Below, piece by piece: positions 1-5,854 of a DNA stretch of 6,057 nucleotides. Source of the stretch: Microthrixaceae bacterium (GTDB lineage: Bacteria > Actinomycetota > Acidimicrobiia > Acidimicrobiales > Acidimicrobilacustridaceae); contig JAHFUU010000175.1 in assembly GCA_023264915.1 (NCBI GenBank), forward strand, positions 1-6,057. The letters run 5' to 3'. The notes below the pieces were generated by a model. The model did not search any database, was not told the DNA's origin, and was given only the letters and a program-made list of their open reading frames with translations. Position numbers and translations under genes: made by a program. The number at the start of each line of letters is the position of its first letter. The stretch's first letter is position 1.

Positions 1-484
1 CGCCGGCCCCACTCTTGGCGGACACCGGGAAGTACTCCATCAGGTCGAGCTGGTCAGCTGCGGCCGCGAGCTGCTCGAGCACCTGGGCGGGCTGAGCCTT
101 GTCGATCTTGTTCACCACCACGACCGCGTCGCGGGGGACCCGGTTGGCGACGAATGCATCGCCCCGCCCGATCGGCGCCGTGGCGTCGACGACCAAGCAG
201 ACCACGTCGACACCGGTCACCTCTTCGATCGCGCTGGTGTTGAGGCGCTCGCCAAAGGCACTCCGCGGCTTGTGGATGCCGGGCGTGTCGACGAACACGA
301 TCTGGGCGTCGGGACGGTTGAGCACGCCGCGCACCGCAGCTCTGGTGGTCTGGGGCTTGTCGGAAACGATCGAGACCTTCGTACCGAGGATCGTGTTGAG
401 CAGGGTCGACTTGCCGACGTTCGGCCGCCCGACGAAGGTCACGAAGCCAGACCTGAACCCTCCATCGACCTCACCGAGGCTCAT
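1..484 (-). CDS. era: GTPase Era, N-terminal part (truncated by window edge)
   Basis: Era is a Ras-like GTPase that binds the 3' end of 16S rRNA and helps assemble the 30S subunit. The 161 codons present hold the complete set of G motifs: G1 at residues 19-26 (GRPNVGKS), a G2-type switch at 44-48 (PQTTR), G3 at 66-69 (DTPG, followed by IHKP), G4 at 125-128 (NKID) and G5 starting at 155 (SAKSGAG). The PQTTR and DTPGIHKP forms are typical of Era rather than Der or Obg. The C-terminal KH domain that binds RNA lies beyond position 1 and cannot be checked. The ATG at 484-482 overlaps the stop of the upstream CBS-domain gene as ATGA, and a GGAG lies 10 nt upstream of it. It is the fourth gene of the phoH-ybeY-CNNM-era operon. 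Confidence 0.96.
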   Translation of the reverse strand, partial: MSLGEVDGGFRSGFVTFVGRPNVGKSTLLNTILGTKVSIVSDKPQTTRAAVRGVLNRPDAQIVFVDTPGIHKPRSAFGERLNTSAIEEVTGVDVVCLVVDATAPIGRGDAFVANRVPRDAVVVVNKIDKAQPAQVLEQLAAAADQLDLMEYFPVSAKSGAG

Positions 485-1866
485 CTGGTCGCCGCTCCGG
501 CACCTCGTGAACCCGACGTCCCCGAGCCCGTACGCCGCCTTCGGGAGTCGGCTGGCTCACCTCCTGGGCTGCCAGCACGATCACCTTCGGCCGGGGATCC
601 CCCAGGAGGGATGAGGCGCACCTTGCCGATCCGTCGACCCTTCACCCGCTCGGCACGCAGCGTGTAGCCGTCGACTACCGCTGTCTCACCTTCGGTCGCC
701 ACATGCCCCAGAACGTCGAGCAGCAAGCCCCCGACCGAGTCCCAGTCGCCCTCCGGGAGGGATGCGTGCAGCAGCTCGTTGACCTCGTCTATGGGCATCC
801 TTGCATTGACGCGCACGACGCCGTCGGGCAGAGGCTCGACCATGGGCTCCTCGCGATCGAACTCATCGACGATCTCACCCACCAGCTCTTCGATGAGGTC
901 CTCGAGGGTGACGAGGCCGGCGGTGCCGCCGTACTCGTCCACCACGAGTGCCATGTGGAACTGCTCTGACTGCATCTCGCGCAACAGCTCGGTGACCTTC
1001 TTGGTCTCGGGGACGAACACCGCGTCCCGCAGGAGCTGCGCGACAAGCCAGTCGCCCTTGGCGTCTCGCTCTGCACGCATGAGATCCTTCGCGAAGACGA
1101 TCCCCGTGACGTCGTCGATCCCCTCACCCACCGCGGGTATGCGGCTGTACCCGTTGAGGATCGCAACCTCCATCGCATCTGTCACACGGAAGTCAGAGGT
1201 CACCGTGATCATGTCGGTACGGGGAACCATCACCTCGCGGACGATCGTGTCGCCGAACTCGATGATCTGCTCGATCAGCGCACGCTCACCTTCCTCGATC
1301 ACCTCCTCTTCGACCGCGACCTCCGCGAGCGCCAGAAGCTTGGCTTCAGAGACGAACGGGCCGCGCTTGAGCCCCTTGCCCGGAAGCAGCACGTTGGTCA
1401 AACCGATGAGGGCCCGGGTGATCAACCGGATCAAGGGGACCCTGACCAGCACCCCGACCGGCCGCGCTGCCAGCAGCGCGGCCCTGACCGGATGCTGCCG
1501 GGCGAAGGTCTTGGGAGCAGCTTCGGTGAACACGAACACGACCGCAACGTTGATCACAGATGCCACGACCACGCCCCACGGGCCCCACGTGCGATACGCG
1601 AGCAGGCCCACCAGAACTGCTTCGGACAGCTGGCACAGCAGCAGCACCATCAACACCGGGTTGATGTAGCGGTCGGGCTCGGCGACGATGCGCAAAAGGC
1701 GGCCGGCTCCGCGCCTGTCCTCTTCGACCAGTGCGGCAACGGTGGTCTTGCTCATGCTGGTGAGGGCGGTCTCGGCCATGGCACAGAAGCCGGACACGGC
1801 CAGAAGGACGATCACAGCGACCACAGCCATGCCGTCGTTGGTTCCGAGCTCAGAGGCTGCGATCAT
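481..1866 (-). CDS. CNNM/CorC-HlyC family membrane protein (DUF21 + CBS pair + transporter-associated domain)
   Basis: A 461-residue inner-membrane protein of the family called hemolysin C/TlyC or CorC; members are linked to Mg/Co ion transport, and the hemolysin name is historical. Residues about 13-165 form a DUF21 transmembrane domain with hydrophobic segments near 13-31, 70-90 and 97-114, plus the family signatures MAETALTS (30-37) and TEAAPKTFA (114-122). VMVPRTDM (212-219) opens the CBS pair (about 212-335), which contains [17 protein letters not shown] near 308-324. A CorC_HlyC domain follows (about 345-420). Residues 421-461 are a Gly/Ser/Arg-rich tail that looks disordered. The frame is open to an ATG at 1929, but I prefer the ATG at 1866 because it forms an ATGA overlap with the ybeY stop, and the extra 21 residues precede the usual N-terminus and lie inside ybeY. 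Substrate specificity cannot be read from the sequence. Confidence 0.93.
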   Translation of the reverse strand: MIAASELGTNDGMAVVAVIVLLAVSGFCAMAETALTSMSKTTVAALVEEDRRGAGRLLRIVAEPDRYINPVLMVLLLCQLSEAVLVGLLAYRTWGPWGVVVASVINVAVVFVFTEAAPKTFARQHPVRAALLAARPVGVLVRVPLIRLITRALIGLTNVLLPGKGLKRGPFVSEAKLLALAEVAVEEEVIEEGERALIEQIIEFGDTIVREVMVPRTDMITVTSDFRVTDAMEVAILNGYSRIPAVGEGIDDVTGIVFAKDLMRAERDAKGDWLVAQLLRDAVFVPETKKVTELLREMQSEQFHMALVVDEYGGTAGLVTLEDLIEELVGEIVDEFDREEPMVEPLPDGVVRVNARMPIDEVNELLHASLPEGDWDSVGGLLLDVLGHVATEGETAVVDGYTLRAERVKGRRIGKVRLIPPGGSPAEGDRAGSPGGEPADSRRRRTGSGTSGSRGAGAATR

Positions 1867-2447
1867 CTGGCGCGATCCCCGAACCCACACTTGCCGTTGT
1901 GACCGGTAGTCGGCTCGGTGACCTGCCAAGGATCGCCCGCGACCGGTCCGTGGAACCGCGCCAGCAACTCGCGCTCGCGAGCCTGCATGGCCTTGGTGTC
2001 CCGTTCGCCCTCGTGGTCCATGCCCAGCAGGTGCAGCAGGCCGTGGACGATCAGCAGCGCCAGCTCGTCATCCACGCTCCCGGCATGGGTTGGGGCCTGG
2101 CGCTCGGCGATCTGGGGACACACGACCACGTCCCCGAGCAGCTGGGGTACGGCTGGATCCTCAGGCTCGGCTGCCGGGTCATCTATCGGGAACGACAGCA
2201 CGTCCGTGGCAGACCCGTCAGAGCCCAGATGCTCACGTGCAAGTTCGGCGATCGTCGCCTCGTCGACGAAGGAGACAGAGACCTCCATGTGCTCGACGCC
2301 CTCCGCGAGGAGCACTTGCTCAGCCAGCTTCTTCCATCGCCCGAGATCCATCGGATTCGATCCTGGGCTCTCGGTGACCGAGACATCGGGGTGTCCGTGT
2401 CGACCCTGTGCCGTGCCGGTGGACCTTCCGGGGCCGTCCATGCTCAA
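1863..2447 (-). CDS. ybeY: Endoribonuclease YbeY (rRNA maturation factor)
   Basis: YbeY is a zinc-dependent single-strand endoribonuclease in 16S rRNA 3'-end maturation and ribosome quality control. The zinc signature [11 protein letters not shown] is at 135-145, with His135, His139 and His145 the expected ligands. Other family motifs are TDVLSFP (81-87) and LGDVVV (104-109). The product is 194 residues if translation starts at the TTG at 2447-2445, which overlaps the phoH stop as TTGA. An ATG two codons later (2441) is an equally reasonable start and removes only two residues. A third candidate, the ATG at 2351, would cut into the first conserved strand and helix and is unlikely. Residues after about 166 form a tail past the usual end of the fold, finishing in AGA-TGA at the overlap with the next gene. 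It sits between phoH and the CNNM gene, the usual actinobacterial arrangement. Confidence 0.95.
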   Translation of the reverse strand: MSMDGPGRSTGTAQGRHGHPDVSVTESPGSNPMDLGRWKKLAEQVLLAEGVEHMEVSVSFVDEATIAELAREHLGSDGSATDVLSFPIDDPAAEPEDPAVPQLLGDVVVCPQIAERQAPTHAGSVDDELALLIVHGLLHLLGMDHEGERDTKAMQARERELLARFHGPVAGDPWQVTEPTTGHNGKCGFGDRAR

Positions 2448-3430
2448 CGGTGAAGGTCTCGCGACAGCTGGGCACCCAGCCCCGCCCGCTCGTAGGCGTT
2501 CACTATGTCCTGCACGATCTTGTGCCGGACCACGTCGCGGCTGGTCAGCTTCACGAAGGCAAGGCCGTCGATGCCTGCGAGGATCGGCTCGAGACCCGGC
2601 AGACCACTGCGCCCGTCGGGCACGTCGACTTGGGTCGTGTCGCCGGTCACGACGGCCTTGGAGCCGAAGCCGATGCGGGTGAGGAACATCTTCATCTGCT
2701 CGGGGCTGGTGTTCTGAGCCTCGTCCAAGATGATGAAGCTGTCGTTCAGCGTGCGGCCTCGCATGAAGGCCAGGGGCGCAACCTCGACCGCGCCTCGCTC
2801 GAGCAGTCGCGCTGCACCCTCGGGTGTGGCCATGTCATAGAGCGCGTCGTACAGCGGCCGCAGGTAAGGGTCCACCTTCGCCATGAGGTCACCGGGCAGG
2901 AATCCCAGCCGCTCGCCCGCCTCGACCGCCGGCCGGGTGAGGATGATGCGCTCGACGTCTTTGCTCTGGAGGGCTTGCACCGCACACGCCACGGCCAGCC
3001 AGCTCTTGCCGGTTCCGGCTGGGCCGAGGGCGAAGGTGACCACGTTGTTGCGGATCGCGTCGACGTAGCGCTTCTGGCCGCTGGTCTTCGGGCGCACGGG
3101 GCGACCCCTGGTCGATCGCAGCACCTCTGACCCGAGCACCTCTGAGGGCCTCTCGTCTGCCTTGACCATGTCGATGGTGCGGCCCACAGCGCTCGGTTCG
3201 AGAACCTGACCCATCTGCAAGAGCATGACCAGCTCGTCGAAGAGCCGCGCCACGCGCTCGGAGCCGGGGCCGCTCGCCGAGATCTCGTTGCCTCGCACGT
3301 GGATGCTCGTCTGCGGGAACGCCGTCTCGATCAAGCGCAAGTATTCGTCGCGGTCACCGAGCAGCCCGACCATGAGGTGGTTGCCGGGCACGAGGATCTT
3401 GGAGGTGGGTTCGGCTTGGATGTCTGACAT
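2444..3430 (-). CDS. PhoH family P-loop ATPase (PhoL-like)
   Basis: A 328-residue cytoplasmic ATPase of the PhoH family, predicted to act with YbeY in RNA metabolism. Residues about 10-75 are an N-terminal module resembling the KH-like region of long PhoH proteins. The P-loop domain covers about 112-320. Walker A is GPAGTGKS (136-143), the [16 protein letters not shown] block is at 166-181, Walker B is FIILDEAQN (232-240) and the sensor segment is VTGDTTQVD (261-269). The frame is open upstream to 3970, but that stretch is antisense to the divergent gene and carries no PhoH-like sequence. The ATG at 3430 gives the normal family length. No good Shine-Dalgarno precedes it (CTCCCC abuts the ATG), so initiation strength is uncertain. 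It is the first gene of a four-gene operon. The symbol phoH or phoL is used inconsistently in this family, so none is assigned. Confidence 0.94.
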   Translation of the reverse strand: MSDIQAEPTSKILVPGNHLMVGLLGDRDEYLRLIETAFPQTSIHVRGNEISASGPGSERVARLFDELVMLLQMGQVLEPSAVGRTIDMVKADERPSEVLGSEVLRSTRGRPVRPKTSGQKRYVDAIRNNVVTFALGPAGTGKSWLAVACAVQALQSKDVERIILTRPAVEAGERLGFLPGDLMAKVDPYLRPLYDALYDMATPEGAARLLERGAVEVAPLAFMRGRTLNDSFIILDEAQNTSPEQMKMFLTRIGFGSKAVVTGDTTQVDVPDGRSGLPGLEPILAGIDGLAFVKLTSRDVVRHKIVQDIVNAYERAGLGAQLSRDLHR

Positions 3431-3488
3431 GGGGAGCGTGTGTGCGAACGGCAAGACGTGACCTGCATCGCCACATGCCGCACCACCA

Positions 3489-3494
3489 AGGTTA
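3489..3494 (-). promoter_or_regulatory. Possible -10 element for the phoH-ybeY-CNNM-era operon
   Basis: Read on the minus strand the bases are TAACCT, which fits the actinobacterial TAnnnT pattern and would place the transcript start near 3482, about 50 nt before the phoH ATG. No recognisable -35 hexamer lies 16-18 nt upstream (the 17-nt spacing gives TCCCAG). The call rests only on this hexamer and on the need for an operon promoter in the 169-nt divergent gap, so it is tentative. Confidence 0.25.
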
Positions 3495-3585
3495 CCGGTG
3501 GACCGCTCTCCCTGGGAAGGGGCGCGGAGCCAGGGCGCGGCCCTGACCGGTGCCCGGCGGGGCGGGTCACCTCTCACCCGGCGCC

Positions 3586-3591
3586 TATGGT
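3586..3591 (+). promoter_or_regulatory. Possible -10 element for the divergent hypothetical gene (leaderless GTG)
   Basis: TATGGT at 3586-3591 ends 8 nt before the GTG at 3600, so a transcript starting 7-9 nt downstream would begin at or next to the start codon. This would be a leaderless mRNA, a class common in actinobacteria. The same hexamer is the -10 of the much better promoter at 5734-5762. No convincing -35 is seen. A 5-bp inverted repeat CGGGT-N8-ACCCG at 3563-3580 lies where the spacer and -35 would be. Confidence 0.35.
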
Positions 3592-3599
3592 TTGGGCCC

Positions 3600-4172
3600 G
3601 TGGGATCGACCGAGCGCTCCGAGATCGACGGCGATGCTCTCGGGCAGGTCCTGCACCGGCTCGCTGCACAGACCCGAGCCGACGACGCGGCGCTCGCCCG
3701 GCGACGTGCGTCGGGTCTTGCACGCCAGGCAGAGGAAGAGGCGACCCTTGGCAGCGTCCTGTTGGATCTGGCCGATCGCGAGCGACCCATAGTGGTCCAG
3801 ACCACGCCGGGACGCTCGCACCGGGGCTGGATACATGCGGTCGGAGCCGACTTCGTCGTGCTCCGCGACGGGGACCGGGCAGACATCATGGTGCACTTCG
3901 GTGTCGTGGCATCGGTGCGCACGCATGGAGGTGACGTCGCCGTCGGTGATCGCCCGTTCACGGTCGGCACAGCCCTCGTGAGCCTCGTTCAGTCCATCGC
4001 CCCGCTGCGGCCCCGTGTGATCGCTCAAAGCGGCACCGCTCCTGCCGTGCAGGGCGAGCTGCGTTGGGCAGGCAAGGACGTGGCCGCGATCCGCACCCAC
4101 GCCGGACCCGTTGCCTATGTTGCGCTTGGAACGCTGACCGAGATCACGCTTTGTGACCGTGTGGTGCGATGA
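3600..4172 (+). CDS. Hypothetical protein with two tandem Sm/SH3-like barrel repeats
   Basis: I do not recognise this 190-residue protein as a named gene. Residues about 12-60 are rich in Ala, Arg, Leu and Glu and look helical, perhaps coiled coil. Two similar beta-rich segments follow. Segment A (about 61-106) reads RGWIHAVGADFVVLRDG (75-91) then VHFGVVASV (98-106). Segment B (about 136-182) reads VQGELRWAGKDVAAI (150-164) then YVALGTLTEI (173-182). The shared pattern, basic strand then G-x-hydrophobic turn, G-x-D-hydrophobic, then a final strand, resembles an Sm-like or small SH3-like barrel. This is pattern reading, not a database match. Similar two-barrel proteins occur in actinobacteria without assigned function. 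An in-frame ATG at 3498 would give 224 residues, but the added 34 residues look non-conserved and GTG 3600 sits just after a TATGGT. Its position opposite phoH/ybeY hints at an RNA role, which is inference. No membrane segments are seen. Confidence 0.75.
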   Translation: MGSTERSEIDGDALGQVLHRLAAQTRADDAALARRRASGLARQAEEEATLGSVLLDLADRERPIVVQTTPGRSHRGWIHAVGADFVVLRDGDRADIMVHFGVVASVRTHGGDVAVGDRPFTVGTALVSLVQSIAPLRPRVIAQSGTAPAVQGELRWAGKDVAAIRTHAGPVAYVALGTLTEITLCDRVVR

Positions 4173-4183
4173 GGATCGCCGGC

Positions 4184-4432
4184 TCAGGTGGGCTCTGACG
4201 GCGCAGCCTCGGGATAGAGGTGCTCGAGCGTGCCCGGCTCGATGCGGCAGGCTTCGATGAACTGGTCGACCTCGTGGGTCTTCAGCCTGATCACCCTGCC
4301 GAACCGGTAGGCCGGAAGCTGGCCCTCGTCGATGAACCGGTAAAGGGTGCGGGGGGTGATGCCCAACCTGTTGGCTGCCTCGGCTGTGCTGAGCCACCGA
4401 ATGGGGTCAGCGTTGGCATCGTTCGGACTCAT
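4184..4432 (-). CDS. Excisionase/MerR-type helix-turn-helix DNA-binding protein
   Basis: An 82-residue cytoplasmic protein with a single winged helix-turn-helix of the excisionase type. Residues 14-24 (LSTAEAANRLG) form the first helix, TPRTLYRFIDEG (26-37) contains the recognition helix, and LPAYRFGRVIRL (39-50) followed by VDQFIEA (55-61) form the wing and closing helix. The short C-terminal part (RIEPGTLEHLYPE, 63-75) has a defined look but no function I can name. Size is similar to BldC (about 68 residues), but the BldC-type GGHRRY wing is absent, so excisionase-like is the better label. No integrase or phage gene is nearby, so a chromosomal regulator is more likely than a true Xis. The gene ends 11 nt from the convergent hypothetical gene. 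Its ATG lies 9 nt after a good -10, with no Shine-Dalgarno. Confidence 0.9.
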   Translation of the reverse strand: MSPNDANADPIRWLSTAEAANRLGITPRTLYRFIDEGQLPAYRFGRVIRLKTHEVDQFIEACRIEPGTLEHLYPEAAPSEPT

Positions 4433-4441
4433 CGGATAGCC

Positions 4442-4471
4442 AGTCTAGGCTTCTCGGATCGTTTTGGGCAA
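4442..4471 (-). promoter_or_regulatory. Promoter of the HTH gene, near-leaderless
   Basis: Minus-strand TTGCCC (4471-4466), an 18-nt spacer and TAGACT (4447-4442) match a housekeeping sigma promoter well. Only 9 nt separate the -10 from the ATG at 4432, so the transcript should start a few nt before, or at, the start codon. The absence of a ribosome binding site agrees with this. Confidence 0.7.
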
Positions 4472-4481
4472 TTTCAGCCCA
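4465..4481. promoter_or_regulatory. Inverted repeat overlapping the -35 of the HTH promoter
   Basis: TGGGC-N7-GCCCA is a perfect 5-bp-arm dyad whose left arm covers the -35 hexamer (4466-4471) of the HTH promoter. Its position is what would be expected of a repressor or autoregulatory site. The arms are short and could occur by chance. It is not a terminator, because no T-tract follows on either strand. Confidence 0.3.
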
Positions 4482-4566
4482 CCTGTCGGTTCTCGGCGCG
4501 TCCACGTCGAGCCTGACCGGTGCCAGACTCCCCGCATCTCACCTCATGCAGAACCCTGCCGGATCC

Positions 4567-4599
4567 CGATGGCCGTCGCGATGACCGTCCTTTCGCGAC
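4567..4599. promoter_or_regulatory. Direct repeat plus inverted repeat upstream of the lipoprotein gene
   Basis: Two 11-nt units with 10 of 11 identities (CGATGGCCGTC at 4567-4577 and CGATGACCGTC at 4579-4589) lie in the same orientation with a 12-nt period. They overlap a perfect 7-bp inverted repeat, GTCGCGA (4575-4581) and TCGCGAC (4593-4599), separated by 11 nt. Direct repeats near one helical turn are typical of response-regulator sites, and the dyad could be an operator or a leader hairpin. No plus-strand promoter could be recognised in this gap, so the relation to a transcript start is unknown. Confidence 0.3.
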
Positions 4600-4618
4600 C
4601 GGCGCCCGCGGCTCGGGT

Positions 4619-4623
4619 GGAGG
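4619..4623 (+). promoter_or_regulatory. Ribosome binding site that sets the lipoprotein start
   Basis: GGAGG lies 4 nt upstream of the GTG at 4628. It decides the start: the ATG-free extension back to 4520 carries no signal peptide feature, whereas GTG 4628 places a basic N-terminus and hydrophobic stretch directly before the lipobox. Confidence 0.75.
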
Positions 4624-4627
4624 CGAC

Positions 4628-5365
4628 GTGAAACCCGCGCCAAGGACCGGCGCGCTCACGGGTCTGCTGGTCGTGATCGCTGCTTCGATGCTGTCAGCAG
4701 GGTGCGCGGCTGGCCCGCAAGGCGACGCGTCGACAGCGACGACGCCAGCCCGAGTGGTGATCGGAGCGGGCACCGTGCCCGCTGCGTTGCCCTATGACAC
4801 CGATGACGTCCCCCAGCTGCATGTCGGGATCTCCGAAGAGGGCGAGCGGTACCGGTTCGAGGCGCCCGAGGCAGTCCAATCGGGACCGGTCGCGATCGAG
4901 ATCCACAACACAGGGACTCGACAGCACAACTTCGTCGTCGTCCAGCCCAAGCCCAGCGTGACCATGGACCAGCTGTCGGACCTGCTGAGCGGGCCCGCAC
5001 CCCAAGCTGCACCGACGATCGCCCAGTTCCTCGGTGGTTCCGCGGTGGTTCCGCCGGGCGACAAGCGTTCGGTTGCCATGCACCTCGAGGTTGGTGAGTA
5101 CATGCTCATCTCCACCCACAACGGAACCGACGGCCGGCCCGACACCGCACATGGTCTGATCAGGCGCCTGGTCGTGGCACCAGCACCAGAGGCAGTGGCT
5201 CGCCGTGCGAAACCACCTCATGACGGTGCAGGCGTGACGATGACCGACGACTCGTTCAAGCTGCCCGACGGCTTCGGCGTCAGCGGGTGGTACAAGGTCA
5301 CCAACTCCGGTCAGCGGCCACACGAGCTGGCCATCATCAAGATCAACGACGGGGCCAAGCCCTAA
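4628..5365 (+). CDS. Secreted lipoprotein with tandem cupredoxin-like domains, ending at a premature TAA
   Basis: A 245-residue product exported as a lipoprotein: basic start (K2, R6), hydrophobic core about 8-21 and a lipobox-like LSAGC with the lipidated Cys at 26, then a Thr/Ala/Pro-rich linker. Domain 1 (about 60-183) looks like a cupredoxin or plastocyanin-like beta-sandwich: IEIHNTGTRQHNFVVV (90-105), GGSAVVPPGDKRSV (136-149) and a final strand near AHGLIRRLVV (174-183). Domain 2 starts at about 203, with WYKVTNSGQRPHELAIIKI (221-239), and then stops at TAA (5363-5365) after GAKP, about half way through the fold. The same frame continues downstream and finishes the domain (see 5366-5590). 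His100 and His232 sit where the first copper ligand of cupredoxins is expected, but domain 1 lacks a ligand Cys, so copper binding is unproven. The truncated product may be unstable or non-functional. A good RBS precedes the GTG start. Confidence 0.8.
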   Translation: MKPAPRTGALTGLLVVIAASMLSAGCAAGPQGDASTATTPARVVIGAGTVPAALPYDTDDVPQLHVGISEEGERYRFEAPEAVQSGPVAIEIHNTGTRQHNFVVVQPKPSVTMDQLSDLLSGPAPQAAPTIAQFLGGSAVVPPGDKRSVAMHLEVGEYMLISTHNGTDGRPDTAHGLIRRLVVAPAPEAVARRAKPPHDGAGVTMTDDSFKLPDGFGVSGWYKVTNSGQRPHELAIIKINDGAKP

Positions 5366-5590
5366 GACGCCAGGGCATGGCTGGCAGCAGTCGAGTCCGG
5401 ACCCCCTCCCGGCGAGGCTCCCTTTGCCTATGTGGGCGGCTCCGCGGTGCTCGATCCCAACCACTCCGATTCGGTCCCCTTGGATCTGGGCAAGGGCACG
5501 TTCGTCGCGCTGTGCGCTCTGGCAGACCGCAGCGACGACTTCGCCCCCGACTTCGGCCATGGCCAGTTCCTGATCTTCACCCGGAGCTGA
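5366..5590 (+). pseudogene. Detached C-terminal half of cupredoxin-like domain 2 (in frame after TAA)
   Basis: Directly after the TAA the same frame stays open for 74 codons to TGA at 5588-5590. The peptide begins DARAWLAAVESG and includes YVGGSAVLDPNHSDSVPLDL (residues 268-287 counting from GTG 4628), TFVALCALADR (291-301) and DFGHGQFLIFTRS (308-320). It matches the second half of domain 1: GGSAV-x-x-P-x(4)-SV recurs, and both domains end in an HG-containing last strand. It holds a Cys (296) and His (311) as candidate copper ligands. There is no ATG at its beginning and no ribosome binding site, so it is unlikely to be a separate gene. With one base changed at 5363 (for example GAA to TAA), 4628-5590 would be a 320-residue gene. 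Codon use stays GC-rich, so any decay is recent or the stop is an error. Confidence 0.85.
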
Positions 5591-5733
5591 AGCCCCGAGG
5601 CCCCAGCTCTTGACGCCACCAAAGGTGCGCTGTCCTTCTCGGCCCGTGGGTTGACGGCGTGGCCTGCCCTCGTTCGCCACCATGAGCGTGCAGCCACGCG
5701 CGTTCCGTCATTCTCGATATGGTTCAGTGCACC
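5591..5733. other. Intergenic stretch without recognised gene
   Basis: I see no coding region, RNA gene or intrinsic terminator here. Small dyads exist (CACC-AAA-GGTG at 5617-5627 and GCGTG-CAGC-CACGC at 5686-5699), but they are short, lack T-tracts and are expected in GC-rich DNA. A second TATGGT at 5718-5723 has no -35 partner. Confidence 0.5.
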
Positions 5734-5762
5734 TTGACCACTTCCACACGGATCTGTATGGT
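5734..5762 (+). promoter_or_regulatory. Promoter upstream of the SAF/CpaB-like gene
   Basis: TTGACC (5734-5739), an exact 17-nt spacer and TATGGT (5757-5762) form the best housekeeping-type promoter in the window. A start about 7 nt downstream (near 5769) would leave a leader of roughly 86 nt before the ATG at 5855. It points at the partial gene at the right edge. Confidence 0.7.
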
Positions 5763-5854
5763 GCCGCTGTTCAAGCCGCGGGAACTGGCAGCGATGTGCG
5801 GGGGGCGCGTGGCATTGAGCGGAACCCGACCGATCCGACCCGCCACCTACCACG

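Noticed and set aside
779..1669. 296-codon plus-strand frame opposite the CNNM gene
   Set aside because: Ser/Thr/Arg-rich composition typical of antisense translation in GC-rich DNA; the opposite strand encodes clear DUF21 and CBS motifs.
3483..3501. Dyad CCACC-N9-GGTGG around the possible phoH -10
   Set aside because: Five-bp arms are common by chance here, and the promoter it overlaps is itself weak.
3431..3970. Upstream extension of the phoH frame by 180 codons
   Set aside because: It is antisense to the divergent gene, shows no PhoH-like sequence, and ATG 3430 gives the normal family length.
4170..4190. Shared terminator in the 11-nt convergent gap between the hypothetical and HTH genes
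   Set aside because: No hairpin followed by a T-tract is present on either strand.
3585..4397. 270-codon minus-strand frame across the hypothetical and HTH genes
   Set aside because: It conflicts with the HTH gene in another frame and with the two-repeat protein; composition looks non-coding.
3542..4524. 13-nt direct repeat CCTGACCGGTGCC at 3542-3554 and 4512-4524
   Set aside because: About one such match is expected by chance in 6 kb of this GC content, and neither copy sits at a consistent distance from a promoter or start.
5287..5613. 108-codon plus-strand frame crossing the TAA
   Set aside because: It is out of frame with the cupredoxin sequence, which continues in the original frame on both sides of the TAA. 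A frameshift is not needed to explain the gene.
4694..5683. 329-codon minus-strand frame opposite the lipoprotein
   Set aside because: No recognisable domain, and the plus strand has a signal peptide, RBS and duplicated domains. It is an antisense shadow.
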